From positions 744,001 to 808,000 of the forward strand of contig JAGMWG010000008.1 in the NCBI GenBank assembly GCA_020744225.1: DNA of 64,000 bases, given 5' to 3'. The position numbers and the translations under genes are program-made. This stretch comes from Paraphoma chrysanthemicola. Its lineage: Eukaryota; Ascomycota; Dothideomycetes; Pleosporales; Phaeosphaeriaceae. Positions 22,404 through 33,745 of the stretch are shown in pieces. How positions within the stretch are numbered: the first letter of the stretch is position 1; the number at the start of each line of letters is the position of its first letter. Below the pieces are notes generated by a model. The model ran no database searches and was not told the DNA's origin. It was given only the letters and a program-made list of their open reading frames with translations.

Positions 22404-24061
22404 GCTTGAAGCCAGAGGTTGATGATCAGTAGTCAGTACCTTGCGTTCAACACAGCATTAACACCTCAAGAAGGATGTTGGATGCTAAGCTCGGGATGTA
22501 TATAGTCCCAATGGTTTGGATATTGATGAAGCATGCAGGTCGTGGCTTACGCTCTGCATAGAGCGAAAGACTAGAATGAGAGGGAGATAACTCAATCTAT
22601 TCGGCGGATGCGCTGTAAAGGTGATGAAGATATAAGCTTGTACGAGATGCACTGCAGGAGTGTGAATGAAAAAACCGAAAGCGTTGACTAGTCTAGAGTG
22701 AGTGGCGAACGACCATGTAATTAGCAGCCAACTGCAGAAGGCGAGATGATACATGAATATAGAAGACTAGTGTTATGAGGGGCCAGTGGAGCTATTGATC
22801 CTATGCATGTAATTAGCCGGAAAGATGCGACCGAAGAAGAGGAGCGCCGTGCTAGGAGCTCGGTAGATGGTACAATGTGGGGTACTCGTGAGAGCTTACA
22901 TCAAGACACGCTAAATGCATCAACACCTGCGATGGACCATTAGCGCTTGTTTTTGCTCAATTTTGACACATTTAAAGAGGGCTGCATAGCCTCAGAGCAT
23001 TCTATAGGAAGAAACAGCAAGTATTAGATTATCTAAAGTAATCCAGGCCTCCGTAATGCAGAAGATTTAGGGCTGACGTTCTACAACAATTAGCTAGATC
23101 GGGCAGGGATTATGGCAGCACTTAGTGGTACGGAAGGTAAATGTAGACAAAGTGGCTGCAGGTCGGGCGCTCTGAAGAGAGTAAGTACAAAGCTGAATGC
23201 TAGATTGTATCCAAACTGCAGAATCGGAGCCGTAGTTAGTGAACATCATGAAGTGGACTGTGACCTGCGTCATATTTCGTCCACTGCGAGCAATGGCCCA
23301 AGAACAATAGTGAAGGTACACAAGCAGGAACTTCTCGCATGAAGCTGGTGGATCTCTAGATCAAAGAGGCCGAACTTGTACTGCAAGTTGTGGAAAAGGT
23401 GTCAAAGTTCCAGTATGTGCTCCAGATACCGCCATGAATCTGACCGTGGCCTGAGACGACCAAACTTATTGTGATAGCACGACTGTCGTTTTCGGTAAAT
23501 GGCAGGGCATAACGCGATATACGTTCAGTGCTACCTGAATAGTCTCGCGTCGATGCGGCCGGTTGTTGAGTGCCCTTCATCTTCGCGGACTGATTCAACG
23601 AGCAGCTTTGTGGAAGGCCCAATGCGTGACGCTCAGGAGATATCGGTTCGAAGGCGTCTCGAGGGCGCCCACTCCCCACAGCCATTGAGAGAGAGACGAC
23701 GGATAGGGATTCCCATGCGTACACATGGTGTGGGCAATCTGGGAGCGCATTGGATAACTTTTCAAGCCAATGCTTGTGCAGGTGATGTATCGCCACATTC
23801 GAGCCGCTAATTCAGGTAAAATCCGAAGCAGTAGATACCGGACGAGAGTTCTTCTCTCGCGCATATGCTCAGATCAATGAAGACCTGGTGCCTTGCGGAC
23901 ATGCAGTGTGATGCTGCGATGCCCTCAGCGTGCGCGATGTTGAAGGAAAGTATCTCGGCTGCGGTTGGCAGATTTTGTCATGAGCCGCTTAGTCATCTGG
24001 GAAACCGCGCTAAGGATGGAGCTAACAGTTCTTCCGACACTCACTTTTCTGCACGCACACC
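22404..24061. other. Intergenic, no supported gene
   Basis: About 1.66 kb between two divergent starts (GMC gene, minus; Rab escort protein, plus), so it includes both promoters. The frame at 23356-23796 (minus) is open for 146 codons but has no motif and no codon pattern like the neighbours. Confidence 0.5.
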
Positions 24062-25863
24062 ATGGACACTCTCGACAAAACCGAATGGGATGTGCTGATC
24101 GTCGGCACCGGTCTGCAGCAGTCGCTGCTTGCTTTGTATGTATTTCTTCCTTCCAGAGCTGGGTGGACGCGATCTGACTGACGCAGCTGTTGAAGAGCTC
24201 TGTCGCGCTCAGACAAGAAGATACTCCATATCGACGAGAACGACTACTACGGTGGCGCAGAAGCTGCGTTTAGCTTGCAAGAAGCTGAAGAATGGGCCCG
24301 GCGAGTGACTGACGCTCCGGCTCCTGTCGTTCCTGATGGCGTCGCACCAGAGTCTTCACAGGCTGCAGCCTTCACAAACATCACCATCACGAAGCCAGAT
24401 GTAGACCCATCAAAGCCAGCTTTGTCGTTCTCGCGAGCGTACAGCCTGGCGCTGAGTCCACAGATCATCTACACACGCTCGACCCTGCTCCAATACCTGG
24501 TCTCGTCTCGGGTCTACCGTCAGCTCGACTTCCTTGCTGTCGGCAGCTGGTGGGTCTACACATCAGATACGGGGATCGAAAGCTCCTCGGCATCCGAGGA
24601 AGGTAGCCGCCACGGGAAGCTCTTGAAGGTGCCCAATGGCCGAGAGGACGTGTTCCAAGACCATGAGCTCGATTTCAAGGCAAAGCGTGCCCTGATGAAG
24701 TTTTTGCGCTTCATCGGCGAGTGCGAGGAACAGGGCGAGCTCTGGGAAGAGCATCGCCAGCAGCCTTTCCCAACATTTCTGTCGCAACAGTTCAAGGTGC
24801 CGCCTGCCCTCCAAGGTCCTCTCATGGTACTTGCGCTCTCGTCGTCTCCTTCTAGTTTCACGTCCACAGAATATGCTCTCCCGCGGATTGCAAGACATCT
24901 AAGGTCCATCGGAGTGTTCGGAGCTGGCTTCGGTGCTGTCATACCCAAGTGGGGCGGTCTGGCTGAAATAAGCCAGGTTTCGTGTCGCGCGTGTGCTGTT
25001 GGCGGAGGTGTATACGTCCTTGGAAAAGGCTTGTCATCCCCCGACGTACATGCAGAAACTGCTGCGGATGGTGTGAAACTTCGCTTGAAAGATGGCGAAG
25101 TCGTCACGGCGAAATGGGTCATTGGAGGAAGCTCTGCTCCTGCATCTGCTCCTCCACATTCTCGGTCGATCACCGTTGTGTCGACTGCGCTACTGCCTCT
25201 GTTCCCCCCGATCGCCGAGGAGGCACCTGCGCCTGCTTCAGCTGTTGTAGTATTTCCCTCCGGATCACTATCGCTAGACACACAAGGCGAAGAGCTTCCC
25301 CCGGTTCACATCTTCGTGCATTCCAGTGATACGGGAGAATGTCCAGCAGGTCAATGTAAGTTCACCCACATCTTTTTCTTTCCCGCTGTTATGATGATAC
25401 ACTTTACGAATACTTATCTACATTGTCTGAATTTCTTTGACGATAACTTCCTCTGACAACCTGATAACGGCACTTACCTCATCTGTCTTCACGCACACGT
25501 CTTGTCGAATATGCAACTAACGTGGCATCAGGTCTATTATATGCCTTCACATCGCTCAGTGGTGAGCGCGGCTCTACTCTACTCTCTAAGGCCGTTGATG
25601 CCCTGCTCTCGTCCGTGGATGTGTCTCCAACACCAAGCATACTCTGGTCGGCACAATACCAGCAACATGCAACATCAGGAACGGAACGATTGCCGACCGG
25701 CAACGATCGCATCCTACGTTTCCCGCCTCCGTCGCTGGACCTCGCTTTTGAGGACGCCATTTTTGACAATGTCAAGGAGGTGTGGCAGAAGGTTGTAGGC
25801 GATGAGGCTGGCGAGTTCCTTGTCTTCAAGGATAGAGAGACTTATGATGACGATGATGAATAA
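24062..25863 (+). CDS. MRS6: Rab escort protein (REP / Mrs6)
   Basis: Three exons: 24062-24135, 24196-25355 and 25532-25863; phases agree, 521 residues. REP presents newly made Rab GTPases to geranylgeranyl transferase II and delivers the prenylated Rab to membranes. The N-terminal GDI-type dinucleotide fold reads DVLIVGTGLQQSLLALALSR, then ILHIDENDYYGG, a REP/GDI signature completed only by splicing exon 1 to exon 2. YTRSTLLQYLVSSRVYRQLDF and the later GAVIPKWGGLAEISQVSCR match the Rab-binding platform and the conserved core. The GTP/GDI C-terminal domain continues across intron 2, where CPAGQCLLYAFTSLSG forms at the junction. The tail is acidic (YDDDDE), not a prenyl-binding Cys motif. REP is chosen over GDI because of the serine-rich inserts and lower match to GDI. 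Intron 2 is long, at 176 bases. Confidence 0.87.
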
Positions 25864-26223
25864 ATATATTAATCTATATGTACGCCAAAGACGATCGCGT
25901 TCCCAGCTGTGACTACCTGAAAAGAACCACACGTGAACTGATGAATGAAAAACCCAGGTGATGTGTGTCTTCTTCATGAGCATGAGATCCGAATGGTGGT
26001 CGTGAGACAATGAACGGACGTATACACTCAAGGCGTAATGCTCGATTACTGTCTACAAGAATTTGGAAGACGTCAATAGTGTCCTTTTATCGTATCGAGA
26101 ATGTATACGGTGACGCAGCGCACCCTCCATCGCAAAGTGATGTGCTTCTACAGCGCTGGCTGCTCACGCATGTGTGGAGCTGACTACTGTCTGCACAATT
26201 GAAATGCTTTTTTTGATTGTTGA
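25864..26223. other. Convergent intergenic region
   Basis: 360 bases between the 3' ends of MRS6 (plus) and the aminotransferase (minus). It should hold both terminators. No gene is seen. Confidence 0.5.
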
Positions 26224-27653
26224 CTACTCTTGAATATACTTCTTCAACCCCCGTAACCGCTCCTGAGCAGTCTCTAGAATATCATCATTCTTGCAGACAG
26301 CAAAGCGCAACCAGTCCTCCACAATGTGCGCATTTCCAGGCGTGAAGAACTCCGTTGGCGGAATTGCTGCCACGCCAACTTCCTTGATCAGGAACCAGCT
26401 GAGCTTAAAGTCCCGTGGTCGCTCTGCAACATGGGGCGGGAAGTCGTAGTCGTCTGGTAGCTTGACCTTTGACATGTTGACTAGCACGAAGTAGCCGCCC
26501 TCGGGATCGGAGTAGGGTAGACCCAGCTCGTCGAAAATGGTAGTGAATTTGTCCATCTTGGCTTTCATTTCTTTCTTGGACTCATTCCAGAAGTCATGCG
26601 CATCTGCTTGCTCAAATCCAATGGCGGTCGCTTCTTGTAGTGGCGATACACTGCTGTAGCAGATGCGGGTATGTGCTGCGCTGACGTACTTGATGAGATG
26701 CTCGGGGCCGATGAGCCACCCGACTCTCCAGCCAGTTGCGTAGAAGTTCTTTCCTCCTGAGCCCACGGTGAGGGTGAGTTTGGCGATCTCAGGAGAGAGC
26801 GTGGCGACGCGAGTAAAGGGGACGTAGTATAGGCGATCGTAGACTTCATCGGATAGAATGATGATGTTGTGCTTGACGCAGATGTCGCCAATGGCTTGGA
26901 GTTCTTCTTTCGAGAAGACTTTGCCAATGGGATTGTGTGGGGAGTTGAGGACGATCATGCGGGTCTTTGGTGTTATGGCTGCTTCCAGCTCCGTGATGTC
27001 CAGACTCCACTCGGCTGCTGAAGTCGTCTTGGTCGCGCCGTCCTTGGGTGGATGCATAGGTACATAGACAACCTTGCCTCCAGGCATCTCAATGTTGCTG
27101 ATGTACTGATCGAAGAAGGGCTCGAACACAATGACCTCGTCACCTTGCTCGAGGAAGCCCATGAAGGCGCTGAGCATGCCCTCATTTGCGCCAGTGGTGA
27201 TTGTGACTTCCTTCTCCGGATCAATCTTGCGCCCGAAGAACGGCGAGTAGGCATCGGCGATGGCTTTCTTCAATCGTGGGCGGCCTTTGGTGGGCGAATA
27301 CTGGTTGCAGTCTACCTGGTCAAGAGCGGACTTTGCGGCGTCGAGGACGAATTTGGGCGGGTTGTAGCCGAAGAAGCCCTGGCCCATGTTGACAATGGGC
27401 TGGACGGGCGAAGCTGCCGCTGCTTCGTTGACGATAGACCTGGCCGTGTCAGTTATGTGCGACATCTGGTATGCCAATTGACTCACCAAACATCCTGCTT
27501 CTGCCCTGCAACTCGCGCTGCGGGCTTGAAAGGGTCTTCTCTCCGTGAGGTTGCGGACATGGCGCGCAGCGGGGTGATGCTCTGAGCTCGCGTGGGCGCT
27601 CCTGCTGCAGACGGTCTGAGGTTTCTCTGGGCTGAAGTCCAAATCCTCCTCAT
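26224..27653 (-). CDS. Class-I aminotransferase, kynurenine aminotransferase-like
   Basis: Two exons, 27653-27487 and 27439-26224, joined across a 47-base intron (GTGAGT..CCAG); 460 residues. PLP enzyme of the kynurenine aminotransferase / cysteine-S-conjugate beta-lyase group (yeast Bna3, human KYAT). The first ~40 residues are Arg/Ser/Ala-rich, as in a mitochondrial presequence. An internal methionine (MSATSRREDPF) could give a cytosolic form. Motifs: NMGQGFFGYNPPKFV, NQYSPTKGRPRLKKAI, TTGANEGM, LNSPHNPIGKVFSKEE, ILSDEVYDRLYY and SGGKNFYATGWRVGW, where Lys286 should bind PLP. The uninterrupted frame also runs through the intron, but the spliced form has the better N-terminus. It faces WRNIP1/MGS1 across 180 bases. 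Confidence 0.9.
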
Positions 27654-27833
27654 GGCAAGCTGCGAGAGAAGTTTACAAAAAGCGACAAATCACCTGCGGC
27701 CGTCAGCGACCATTGCGTGCTTCAGTGCGGCCGTGGTATGCCGTCATCAAGCGGGCGCGCTCCGAGCTTGCGCCGATAGCGGCAGTCGCGTTACCTCGCG
27801 TCGCGTAAAGTGCTCGTCCACTCAATTGTCGCC
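27654..27833. promoter_or_regulatory. Short divergent promoter, aminotransferase / MGS1
   Basis: Only 180 bases separate the two opposed start codons, so both genes share promoter DNA and a nucleosome-free region is likely. No specific factor site is assigned. Confidence 0.5.
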
Positions 27834-29459
27834 ATGGTTGAGTGTCCCGTTTGCAGCAAGCCTGTCAAAGACAACCGCATCAACGAGCATCTCGACAGCG
27901 AGTGCAAGGATCACCTGATCGACCAGCAGGAGGACATCAACACACCGAACCCCGGCAAGACACACAGCTTCTTCACGCCTGGCACACGCAAGCCACCGCC
28001 GGCCACGCAAAAGCATGGCCATCCAACATCTTCGCCTCCGCTCCCTGCAGCGACACAGCGTATAGCAGAACGCCCCAAGACGCCCCCGCCTGCCACGAAA
28101 CGATCACATGATGAGGTAGCAGAGGGGCAGACAAATGGCGACGCGCCCTCGCCCGTGGCTGCGAAACGGGCACGGCGGCTGAAGGCAGTCGAGGATGCCA
28201 TGCCCCTTGCCGAGCGCATGCGGCCTACCTCGCTGGATGATGTGTGCGGGCAAGAGCTGGTTGGGCCACAAGGGATCCTGCGAGGCATGGTGAACGAGGG
28301 CAAATTGCCTTCCATGGTGCTATGGGGACGACCTGGCACGGGCAAGACCACCATCGCCCGCCTGATCGCAAACACGTCCGGGGCACGCTTCGTCGAGATC
28401 AATAGCACGAGTACGAAACTGGAGGAGGTCAGGAGAATATTCGCGGAGGCGGCGAGAGATCTGCAGTTGACCGGACGGAAGACGATAGTCTTTTGTGACG
28501 AGCTGCATCGCTTCTCCAAGACACAACAGGACGCCTTCCTGGGCCCGGTCGAGTCGGGCACCATTAAGCTCATCGCGGCCACCACCGAGAATCCGTCCTT
28601 TAAGGTCATCTCCGCCCTGTTGTCGCGATGCCGCACCTTTACTCTAGACGACTTGAAGGAGCCGCACCTGCTCCGCATACTCGAGCGAGCCATGGCTGCG
28701 GAGAATTGCACCTCGTCGTTGCTGGATAAGGAGATGCTTGCATATTTCGCCCGCTTCTCCGACGGCGACGCCCGCACCGCTCTGAACCTGCTCGAACTCG
28801 CCATGAACCTGTCCAAAAACCCAGACATGACCAAGGAGAAGATCCAGCAGAGTCTGACCAAGACGCTCGTATACGATCGCGCTGGCGACCAGCACTACGA
28901 CAGCATATCCGCCTTACACAAGTCGATACGAGGCTCTGATGCAGATGCAGCGCTATACTACCTGGCGCGAATGCTTGAGTCTGGCGAAGATCCAAGATAC
29001 ATTGCCCGCAGACTCATTGTTGTCGCGTCTGAAGATGTCGGCCTGGCAGACAACTCGCTCCTCTCCCTCGCGACTGCCACATACTCAGCTTGCGAAAAGA
29101 TCGGCATGCCCGAGTGCCGCATCAACCTGGCTCACACTGTAACCGCACTCTCGCTCGCCCCCAAGTCGACCCGCGTATACCGCGGTCTCAACAACGCCAT
29201 GGAAGCGCTGAAGGAGCCCGGCGTCGCTGCCCTACCGATCCCGCACCATCTGCGTAATGCGCCAACCAAGCTCATGAAGGATTTGGGTTACGGCGAAAAC
29301 TACAAGTACAACCCGCACTACCTCGACGGCAAGGTGAAGCAGGAATACCTCCCGGATGAGCTGAAAGGTCGAACGTTCTTGGAAGACTTGGATCTTGGAA
29401 CCAAGATTGATCCTGATATGGTTGAGGACGATGAGTTGCAGCCGGAGTTGGACGACTGA
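27834..29459 (+). CDS. MGS1: WRNIP1/Mgs1-type DNA-dependent AAA+ ATPase
   Basis: Single exon, 541 residues from the ATG at 27834; an upstream in-frame ATG at 27810 would add eight residues without family character. Mgs1/WRNIP1 acts at stalled replication forks, binds ubiquitinated PCNA and modulates DNA polymerase delta. The N-terminus is a UBZ4 ubiquitin-binding zinc finger (CPVCSKPVKDNRINEHLDSEC). A Pro/Ser/Thr linker with a basic nuclear signal (KRARRLK) follows. The AAA+ core begins near residue 125 (PLAERMRPTSLDDVCGQELV); Walker A is GRPGTGKT (residues 165-172), Walker B FCDELHRF, then an ATTENPSF sensor and LLSRCRTF arginine finger. The C-terminal half (GDARTALNLLELA; RRLIVVASEDVGLAD; YKYNPHYLDG) is the MgsA-type oligomerisation domain. 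Walker B usually reads F-I-D-E-I-H; Cys and Leu here are mild changes. Confidence 0.93.
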   Translation: MVECPVCSKPVKDNRINEHLDSECKDHLIDQQEDINTPNPGKTHSFFTPGTRKPPPATQKHGHPTSSPPLPAATQRIAERPKTPPPATKRSHDEVAEGQTNGDAPSPVAAKRARRLKAVEDAMPLAERMRPTSLDDVCGQELVGPQGILRGMVNEGKLPSMVLWGRPGTGKTTIARLIANTSGARFVEINSTSTKLEEVRRIFAEAARDLQLTGRKTIVFCDELHRFSKTQQDAFLGPVESGTIKLIAATTENPSFKVISALLSRCRTFTLDDLKEPHLLRILERAMAAENCTSSLLDKEMLAYFARFSDGDARTALNLLELAMNLSKNPDMTKEKIQQSLTKTLVYDRAGDQHYDSISALHKSIRGSDADAALYYLARMLESGEDPRYIARRLIVVASEDVGLADNSLLSLATATYSACEKIGMPECRINLAHTVTALSLAPKSTRVYRGLNNAMEALKEPGVAALPIPHHLRNAPTKLMKDLGYGENYKYNPHYLDGKVKQEYLPDELKGRTFLEDLDLGTKIDPDMVEDDELQPELDD

Positions 29460-30114
29460 AAGGTTGTTGAAGAGAAAGGTTCGGGGAGAAGTACATTGGC
29501 ACCACCGCGATCTGATTTTTTGTATAAGCGAATATGATACCCCATTCTGCGCTGAACAGTACTCACCTTTTTTCATCCTCTGCAGCCATTTGCTTTGTAG
29601 CACTGCCCCAGACTGTCTTGTTCTTAATAATATCCATCCAGACTTCCCACACAGCCACAGGCCCGAAACCCCGTCGGTACCGGAGATATGGATCCAGCTC
29701 GCGTCCGATAGTGAGGCACAGTAGGCGCCCTGTCCAATGTGCCTGTCAGACGAATCCTTCCCGTGCTTACGCGCACGTGCAAAATGTCTCACTCGTTCTT
29801 ATCTAGGCGACCATGTCCTCACAACTTCGCTTTCCATCGGACATCAAGCAATTAGCCGCTCTGAAGTCTCACTTTCATAATCTCAGCACAATAAAACAAA
29901 TCACGCCTGTCGAAGTACACTACAACAGCTGATCTACCTCCCCCGAAAAGGAAGCTGGATCTAAGTCCGCACGCAACGTCCATTAGCGGTTCAAATCTGA
30001 ATACTGGGGATCTGCGCACAGCAACACCGACATCACTTGACCCGCCCATCATCACCTCCTCGCCTTGTACACTCGAAGCTCGAGCCCCAGCCCCCATTTA
30101 ATCAACCAGCAAGC
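29460..30114. other. Intergenic, no supported gene
   Basis: 655 bases after MGS1 and before the tiny ORF at 30115. The first part should be the MGS1 3' UTR. No protein-like frame is seen. Confidence 0.5.
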
Positions 30115-30261
30115 ATGTTCGACACCGTAACGCTCGCAATCATCGGCTTCTTTCTCGCCAGTTCGTACTTTGGACATGTCTTACTGCATCGCGTGATCAA
30201 GACGCCGGCGCAGTATTATCGGCCTGAGAGTGTGGGCTCAGGCGGTGGAAAGACGGAGTAG
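30115..30261 (+). CDS. Micro-protein with one membrane segment, hypothetical
   Basis: A 48-residue frame starting at 30115. Its first ~25 residues form one clean hydrophobic helix (VTLAIIGFFLASSYFGHVLL), followed by a short basic/polar tail (HRVIKTPAQYYRPES, then a GGGK end). Such a small, well-partitioned protein could be a mitochondrial or ER micro-protein. I do not recognise the family. The shape, not the length, is the evidence. It could also be a chance frame. Confidence 0.4.
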   Translation: MFDTVTLAIIGFFLASSYFGHVLLHRVIKTPAQYYRPESVGSGGGKTE

Positions 30262-30660
30262 GGAGATTCGCAGGAGATGCGGGAAGGGGTGGATGGAAGG
30301 AGGTAGTGGAGTGGGAAGGAGGGCTGGAATGGGGAGTGTGAGTGTTGATTGTTTTTGGAATGGAAGGATGGAAGGGTGGAAGCATTGGTGTGTAAGAGAA
30401 GGGGGTAGATTTGCATGTTCGGTTGAAGGACGTTTAGAACGCGCTAAAAGCAAGGTCAATAATGGGAGTGTATGAAGAATAAGACGACACGGGGTTCGAA
30501 AACGAAGCTTTCATGCTCTATCTATTCATGTTATCGAGCGCTATCTACTTAGCAAGCTACTAGCGCAGGATTTCACACTCCAGGACCATCGCGTAACGCA
30601 GACGCCGAATCCCATCTTGGTTCACTGGTCCCACGAGCCGTCACACTTGACTCATCTCCC
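30262..30660. other. Convergent intergenic region
   Basis: 399 bases before the 3' end of the minus-strand PHD gene. The first 180 bases are strongly G/A-rich on the plus strand (repeated GGGAAGG, GGAAGGATGGAAGG words), an obvious purine tract. No gene is seen. Confidence 0.5.
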
Positions 30661-31926
30661 TCATCTCGTCCTATGCTTCTTCGCCTTGCCTGCTGCACCA
30701 GCAATCGAGTGTCCACGCGTCTTTCCCAAGTCCTCAGCCTCTACGCAAGTCGGACAGTACCATGTCTCTTCCTCAGTTGGTGCGTCGTCTACGTTCATGC
30801 CGATACAAGTAGCGTGGTACCATCCGATGCGACATTCCTCGTTGTCACATTTGACCATCAAGCCCGTCTCATGAGATTGGCGGCACGTACAGTAAAGCTC
30901 CTTGGTGGCTTTGGCCTTGCCTCTACCCTTGCCTTTGGAGTTGGACTTTGCCTTGGCCTTGGGTTTGGTAGCGACTTGTGGACGGGGTGTGGTTGGAGCT
31001 TCGGGTGCGGGTGCGGGTACTTCCACGGATATGCGAACGGGTGTTTGTGGAGTTGATGCTGCGAATGGAGACGACAAGCGCGGAGTGGCAAGATGTGTAG
31101 GGTCTAGGCCTTGCTTCTGGCGCCATACCTCCTCTGTCATGAGTTTGTTGCCGGTGTAATGACCAGGTTCGACTGAGAAGCGTTGCTGAGTGACGCCGCT
31201 CTCGTCCACGATTTCGATCTGTCGTTCCAGGAGGCGAGCACCTCCATGGTTCTCCAAGTATGCCTTAGCCGCCGACTTCATGGCATTGCTTGCTTCTGCT
31301 AGACTGCGAAAGCCACCAGTGATGAAGTGCTCTGTTTTGTCGGCATCGTGACAATGCAGATCGATGTCCATGACGTAGAGCTCAGGTGCGTCGTCGTCCA
31401 GTACTTCCTTAGACTTGATCAAATCTACAGGCTCCCAGCTGGTCTTACCCTCAATGCTGTGGCTCAACGCTCGGACGCGAAGAATCTGGTAGCGCATATG
31501 AACCACACCGTTGAAGCCGAGAATCTCGAGCATGTTGTCCACGGAGCGAGTGGATGTGGCGCCCCATTGCGGATACTCACCAATGCGTTCTTCGGCGTGC
31601 ATACGTAGCATTTCGTAAGCACTGGTGAAGTTTGTTGCCGTACAAACGAGGTGAATAGTCGTGATCCTCGGTTCATTCGGTCCAAAATGCTCAAAGACAC
31701 CATATCGATGTTCAGAGTACTCTGGAACTGAAGGAGGCGGAGACTGCTCAACGTAGGTAGTCGGTGCCATGGCTAGAACCGTTTCTCCTTTGGCCTTGAC
31801 CTTAACGTCTAATTCGGCGCTCGATGGGGGAAAACCTCGCTTCGGTGTGAGTGGCGGAGAAGTTGTGACTTGAAGTTGAGGGTCTTCTGGGTGGGTCGTG
31901 ATCGGTTGCGGTGGTGATGCAGACAT
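30661..31926 (-). CDS. PHD-finger protein, chromatin reader-like
   Basis: Single exon, 421 residues. A C-terminal PHD zinc finger (about residues 345-395) reads CTCRQ..GLMVKCDNEECR, then WYHATCIGM and TWYCPTC, giving the C4-H-C3 pattern that usually reads the histone H3 tail. Just before it is a low-complexity Lys/Pro/Ala/Gly stretch (KAKAKSNSKGKGRGKAKATK). The N-terminal 300 residues hold an ordered region (about residues 70-245, with HFGPNEPRITTIHLVCTAT and EMLRMHAEERIGEYPQWGA) that I cannot name. A tail of SIAGAAGKAKKHRTR is basic. It probably acts in the nucleus as a histone-mark reader. The resemblance to ING/Yng-type PHD fingers is only in the domain order; no ING N-terminal domain is seen. 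Confidence 0.82.
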   Translation of the reverse strand: MSASPPQPITTHPEDPQLQVTTSPPLTPKRGFPPSSAELDVKVKAKGETVLAMAPTTYVEQSPPPSVPEYSEHRYGVFEHFGPNEPRITTIHLVCTATNFTSAYEMLRMHAEERIGEYPQWGATSTRSVDNMLEILGFNGVVHMRYQILRVRALSHSIEGKTSWEPVDLIKSKEVLDDDAPELYVMDIDLHCHDADKTEHFITGGFRSLAEASNAMKSAAKAYLENHGGARLLERQIEIVDESGVTQQRFSVEPGHYTGNKLMTEEVWRQKQGLDPTHLATPRLSSPFAASTPQTPVRISVEVPAPAPEAPTTPRPQVATKPKAKAKSNSKGKGRGKAKATKELYCTCRQSHETGLMVKCDNEECRIGWYHATCIGMNVDDAPTEEETWYCPTCVEAEDLGKTRGHSIAGAAGKAKKHRTR

Positions 31927-32266
31927 TTTGACTTTGTCGAGTCGGGATGTGAAAGATATAGACTAGGGTGCGTCGTGCCGGGAAGATGAACGGCTGGACT
32001 GTAATATAGCACCACAGAGGTGTTGTACAGCAAACTATTCGTAGTTGCTGCTGATGCAGTTATCTTTGTGTAGAGTTTCTGTTTCACTATTGTGTTGGGA
32101 AGTTGCGTGATTGCTGTTTTCACCTCGTCCGCGTTCACCGCAGTCTCTCGAACGTGAAATCTACCATGTTCATCATGAAGTGAAAGTGAGCTGTGATCAT
32201 GGTCCGTTCATTCAGCCGTGCTCATTTCCTACCGCGCGAGTCCTGTTCAACGATTGCCCTGCCCTT
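31927..32266. other. Intergenic, no supported gene
   Basis: 340 bases between the start of the PHD gene and the end of DPH1, both on the minus strand. It should hold the PHD-gene promoter and the DPH1 terminator. Confidence 0.5.
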
Positions 32267-33745
32267 TCAACCTCTTACGTCTACCTCAGCGCGAACGCGC
32301 TCAAGTGTGGTTCGTCCCAGTCCCTCCTTGGCGTAAAAGTCCATTGGGTATAAATTCTTTCTCTCTCTTTCTCCCACTTTCTTCTGCACACCTTCCTCCT
32401 CCAGCCACGGCGCGTCTCTCACACCTAAAGTGACGAGCGCCTCGTATGGGCTTAGGAGAGGCCGTGGAAAAGCATAACCCCAGTCTATGCTCAATCGAGG
32501 ACATGCTATCTGTACCCACGCCTCTACATCTGACATCATCGCCAGCTTTCCCGGGAAGATCTCTGACATTAGCAAGTTCACACATTTTATTCCCTGACGC
32601 TGCAGCTCGTTCTCGATGAGTGTCAAGGTATGTGGATTGCCCTGGCGGCCGAGCGAGCCCAAGATGATGCCCCATGTGCGTGCTTTTCGTGCCGTGAGTA
32701 TAGCACTTCGGCGAAGCTCGTAAAGCGAGTCGTGTTCGTAGGTTTCGTGTGTAAGGCGCCGTGAGTATGGGTCATAGCGGTAGGCAGGTAATGACGGATT
32801 CGCTATCATTGCGCTCTCAAGATGAAATCGCCCGTCCCCTAGATACAGGATCAGATCCGGGACTTCCTCCTCTTTGCCCTTTGCATTGAGTTGCCCTGGC
32901 TTTATCGCCATTGAAGGCGAAGTGCATCCGAGAATCTCACCCTTCGACAACGGTGCAATCTGCGGGACGATTGGGTTGTAGCCTTCTCTTCGCAATATTG
33001 AGACAATACCATGTATCGTGGCATTGAATTGGATCGTACCTACTAAGGCGATTGTTTTGCCCGCCGGGAAGTTCTCGGTAATGGTATTGATCAAATGCTG
33101 CGTGTCGATGCTGATAGACACAAAGATGTAGAGAGTCGCAATCTTGGTGACAGCCACGGGTATAAGGCAGCTGTGAGCGTAGTGAATGAGGAGGTCACAT
33201 CCTAGAGCCCTCGCTGTGTAGTCGTCTATGCAGCATGCGCCGTAAGTGACATCACCCATAATGAGTGTGCTGGTGCCGGGGCAGAAGCGCGTGAGGATGT
33301 CGGAAATGGTGGTCGCAAATAGCAATAGTCCTTCTGGGAATTGCAGCGCTATCGATTTGGCGCCGGATGTCCGTATTCGATGTATGCATTTGTGAATCTC
33401 GAAATTGTAGTTTGGTGGCAGCAGGGCGATGGCGTCGTTGATCTCTTGGTCGTGAAGTATCGAGTCGGGAAGAGCATTCAAGGCGCGAGCGGTACGACGA
33501 GGTTGAGCGACTGTACCACACATCAGTCATTGATTGCTTATATCTCATAGAAGGCGCCTCACACCTTGAATCGCGCTCGAGTCCTCGATGTTCGAGTTCG
33601 AGTCTGCTGCTTCCCCATTCGCCTTCTCTGCCGTCTTTCTACCCACAAAGCGCCTCTTCGGCTGCTTAGGCACAGCCGCTGGTTGCTCCGATATGTCCTC
33701 GTCTATGTCTGGGCCGAGATTTGTGGCTGCTCTGTCGTCCTCCAT
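32267..33745 (-). CDS. DPH1: Diphthamide biosynthesis protein 1 (radical SAM-like)
   Basis: Two exons, 33745-33565 and 33510-32267, joined across a 54-base GTGTGA..CAG intron; 474 residues. Dph1 pairs with Dph2 and uses a 4Fe-4S cluster to transfer the 3-amino-3-carboxypropyl group of SAM onto a histidine of elongation factor 2, the first step of diphthamide formation. The first ~60 residues are polar and variable. The core starts with ALNALPDSILHDQEINDAI and IALQFPEGLLLF. The three cluster-binding cysteines are each in conserved context: GDVTYGACCIDD, HYAHSCLIPV and VQIACPRLSIDWGYAFP. LLSPYEALVTLG completes the family pattern. Exon 1 is supported by phase: the junction makes a Val codon before AQPRRTARAL. 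Confidence 0.92.

Noticed and set aside
24556..25281. 241-codon open frame antisense to the Rab escort protein
   Set aside because: The plus strand carries clear REP motifs in this interval; the antisense product is low-complexity.
27911..28861. 316-codon open frame antisense to the WRNIP1/MGS1 gene
   Set aside because: It is the codon-biased shadow of a strongly coding plus-strand gene and shows no motif or plausible start.
24062..29459. Reading the aminotransferase, GMC oxidoreductase and SDR genes as a secondary-metabolite cluster
   Set aside because: They are separated by housekeeping genes and no synthase or cyclase backbone gene is in the window.
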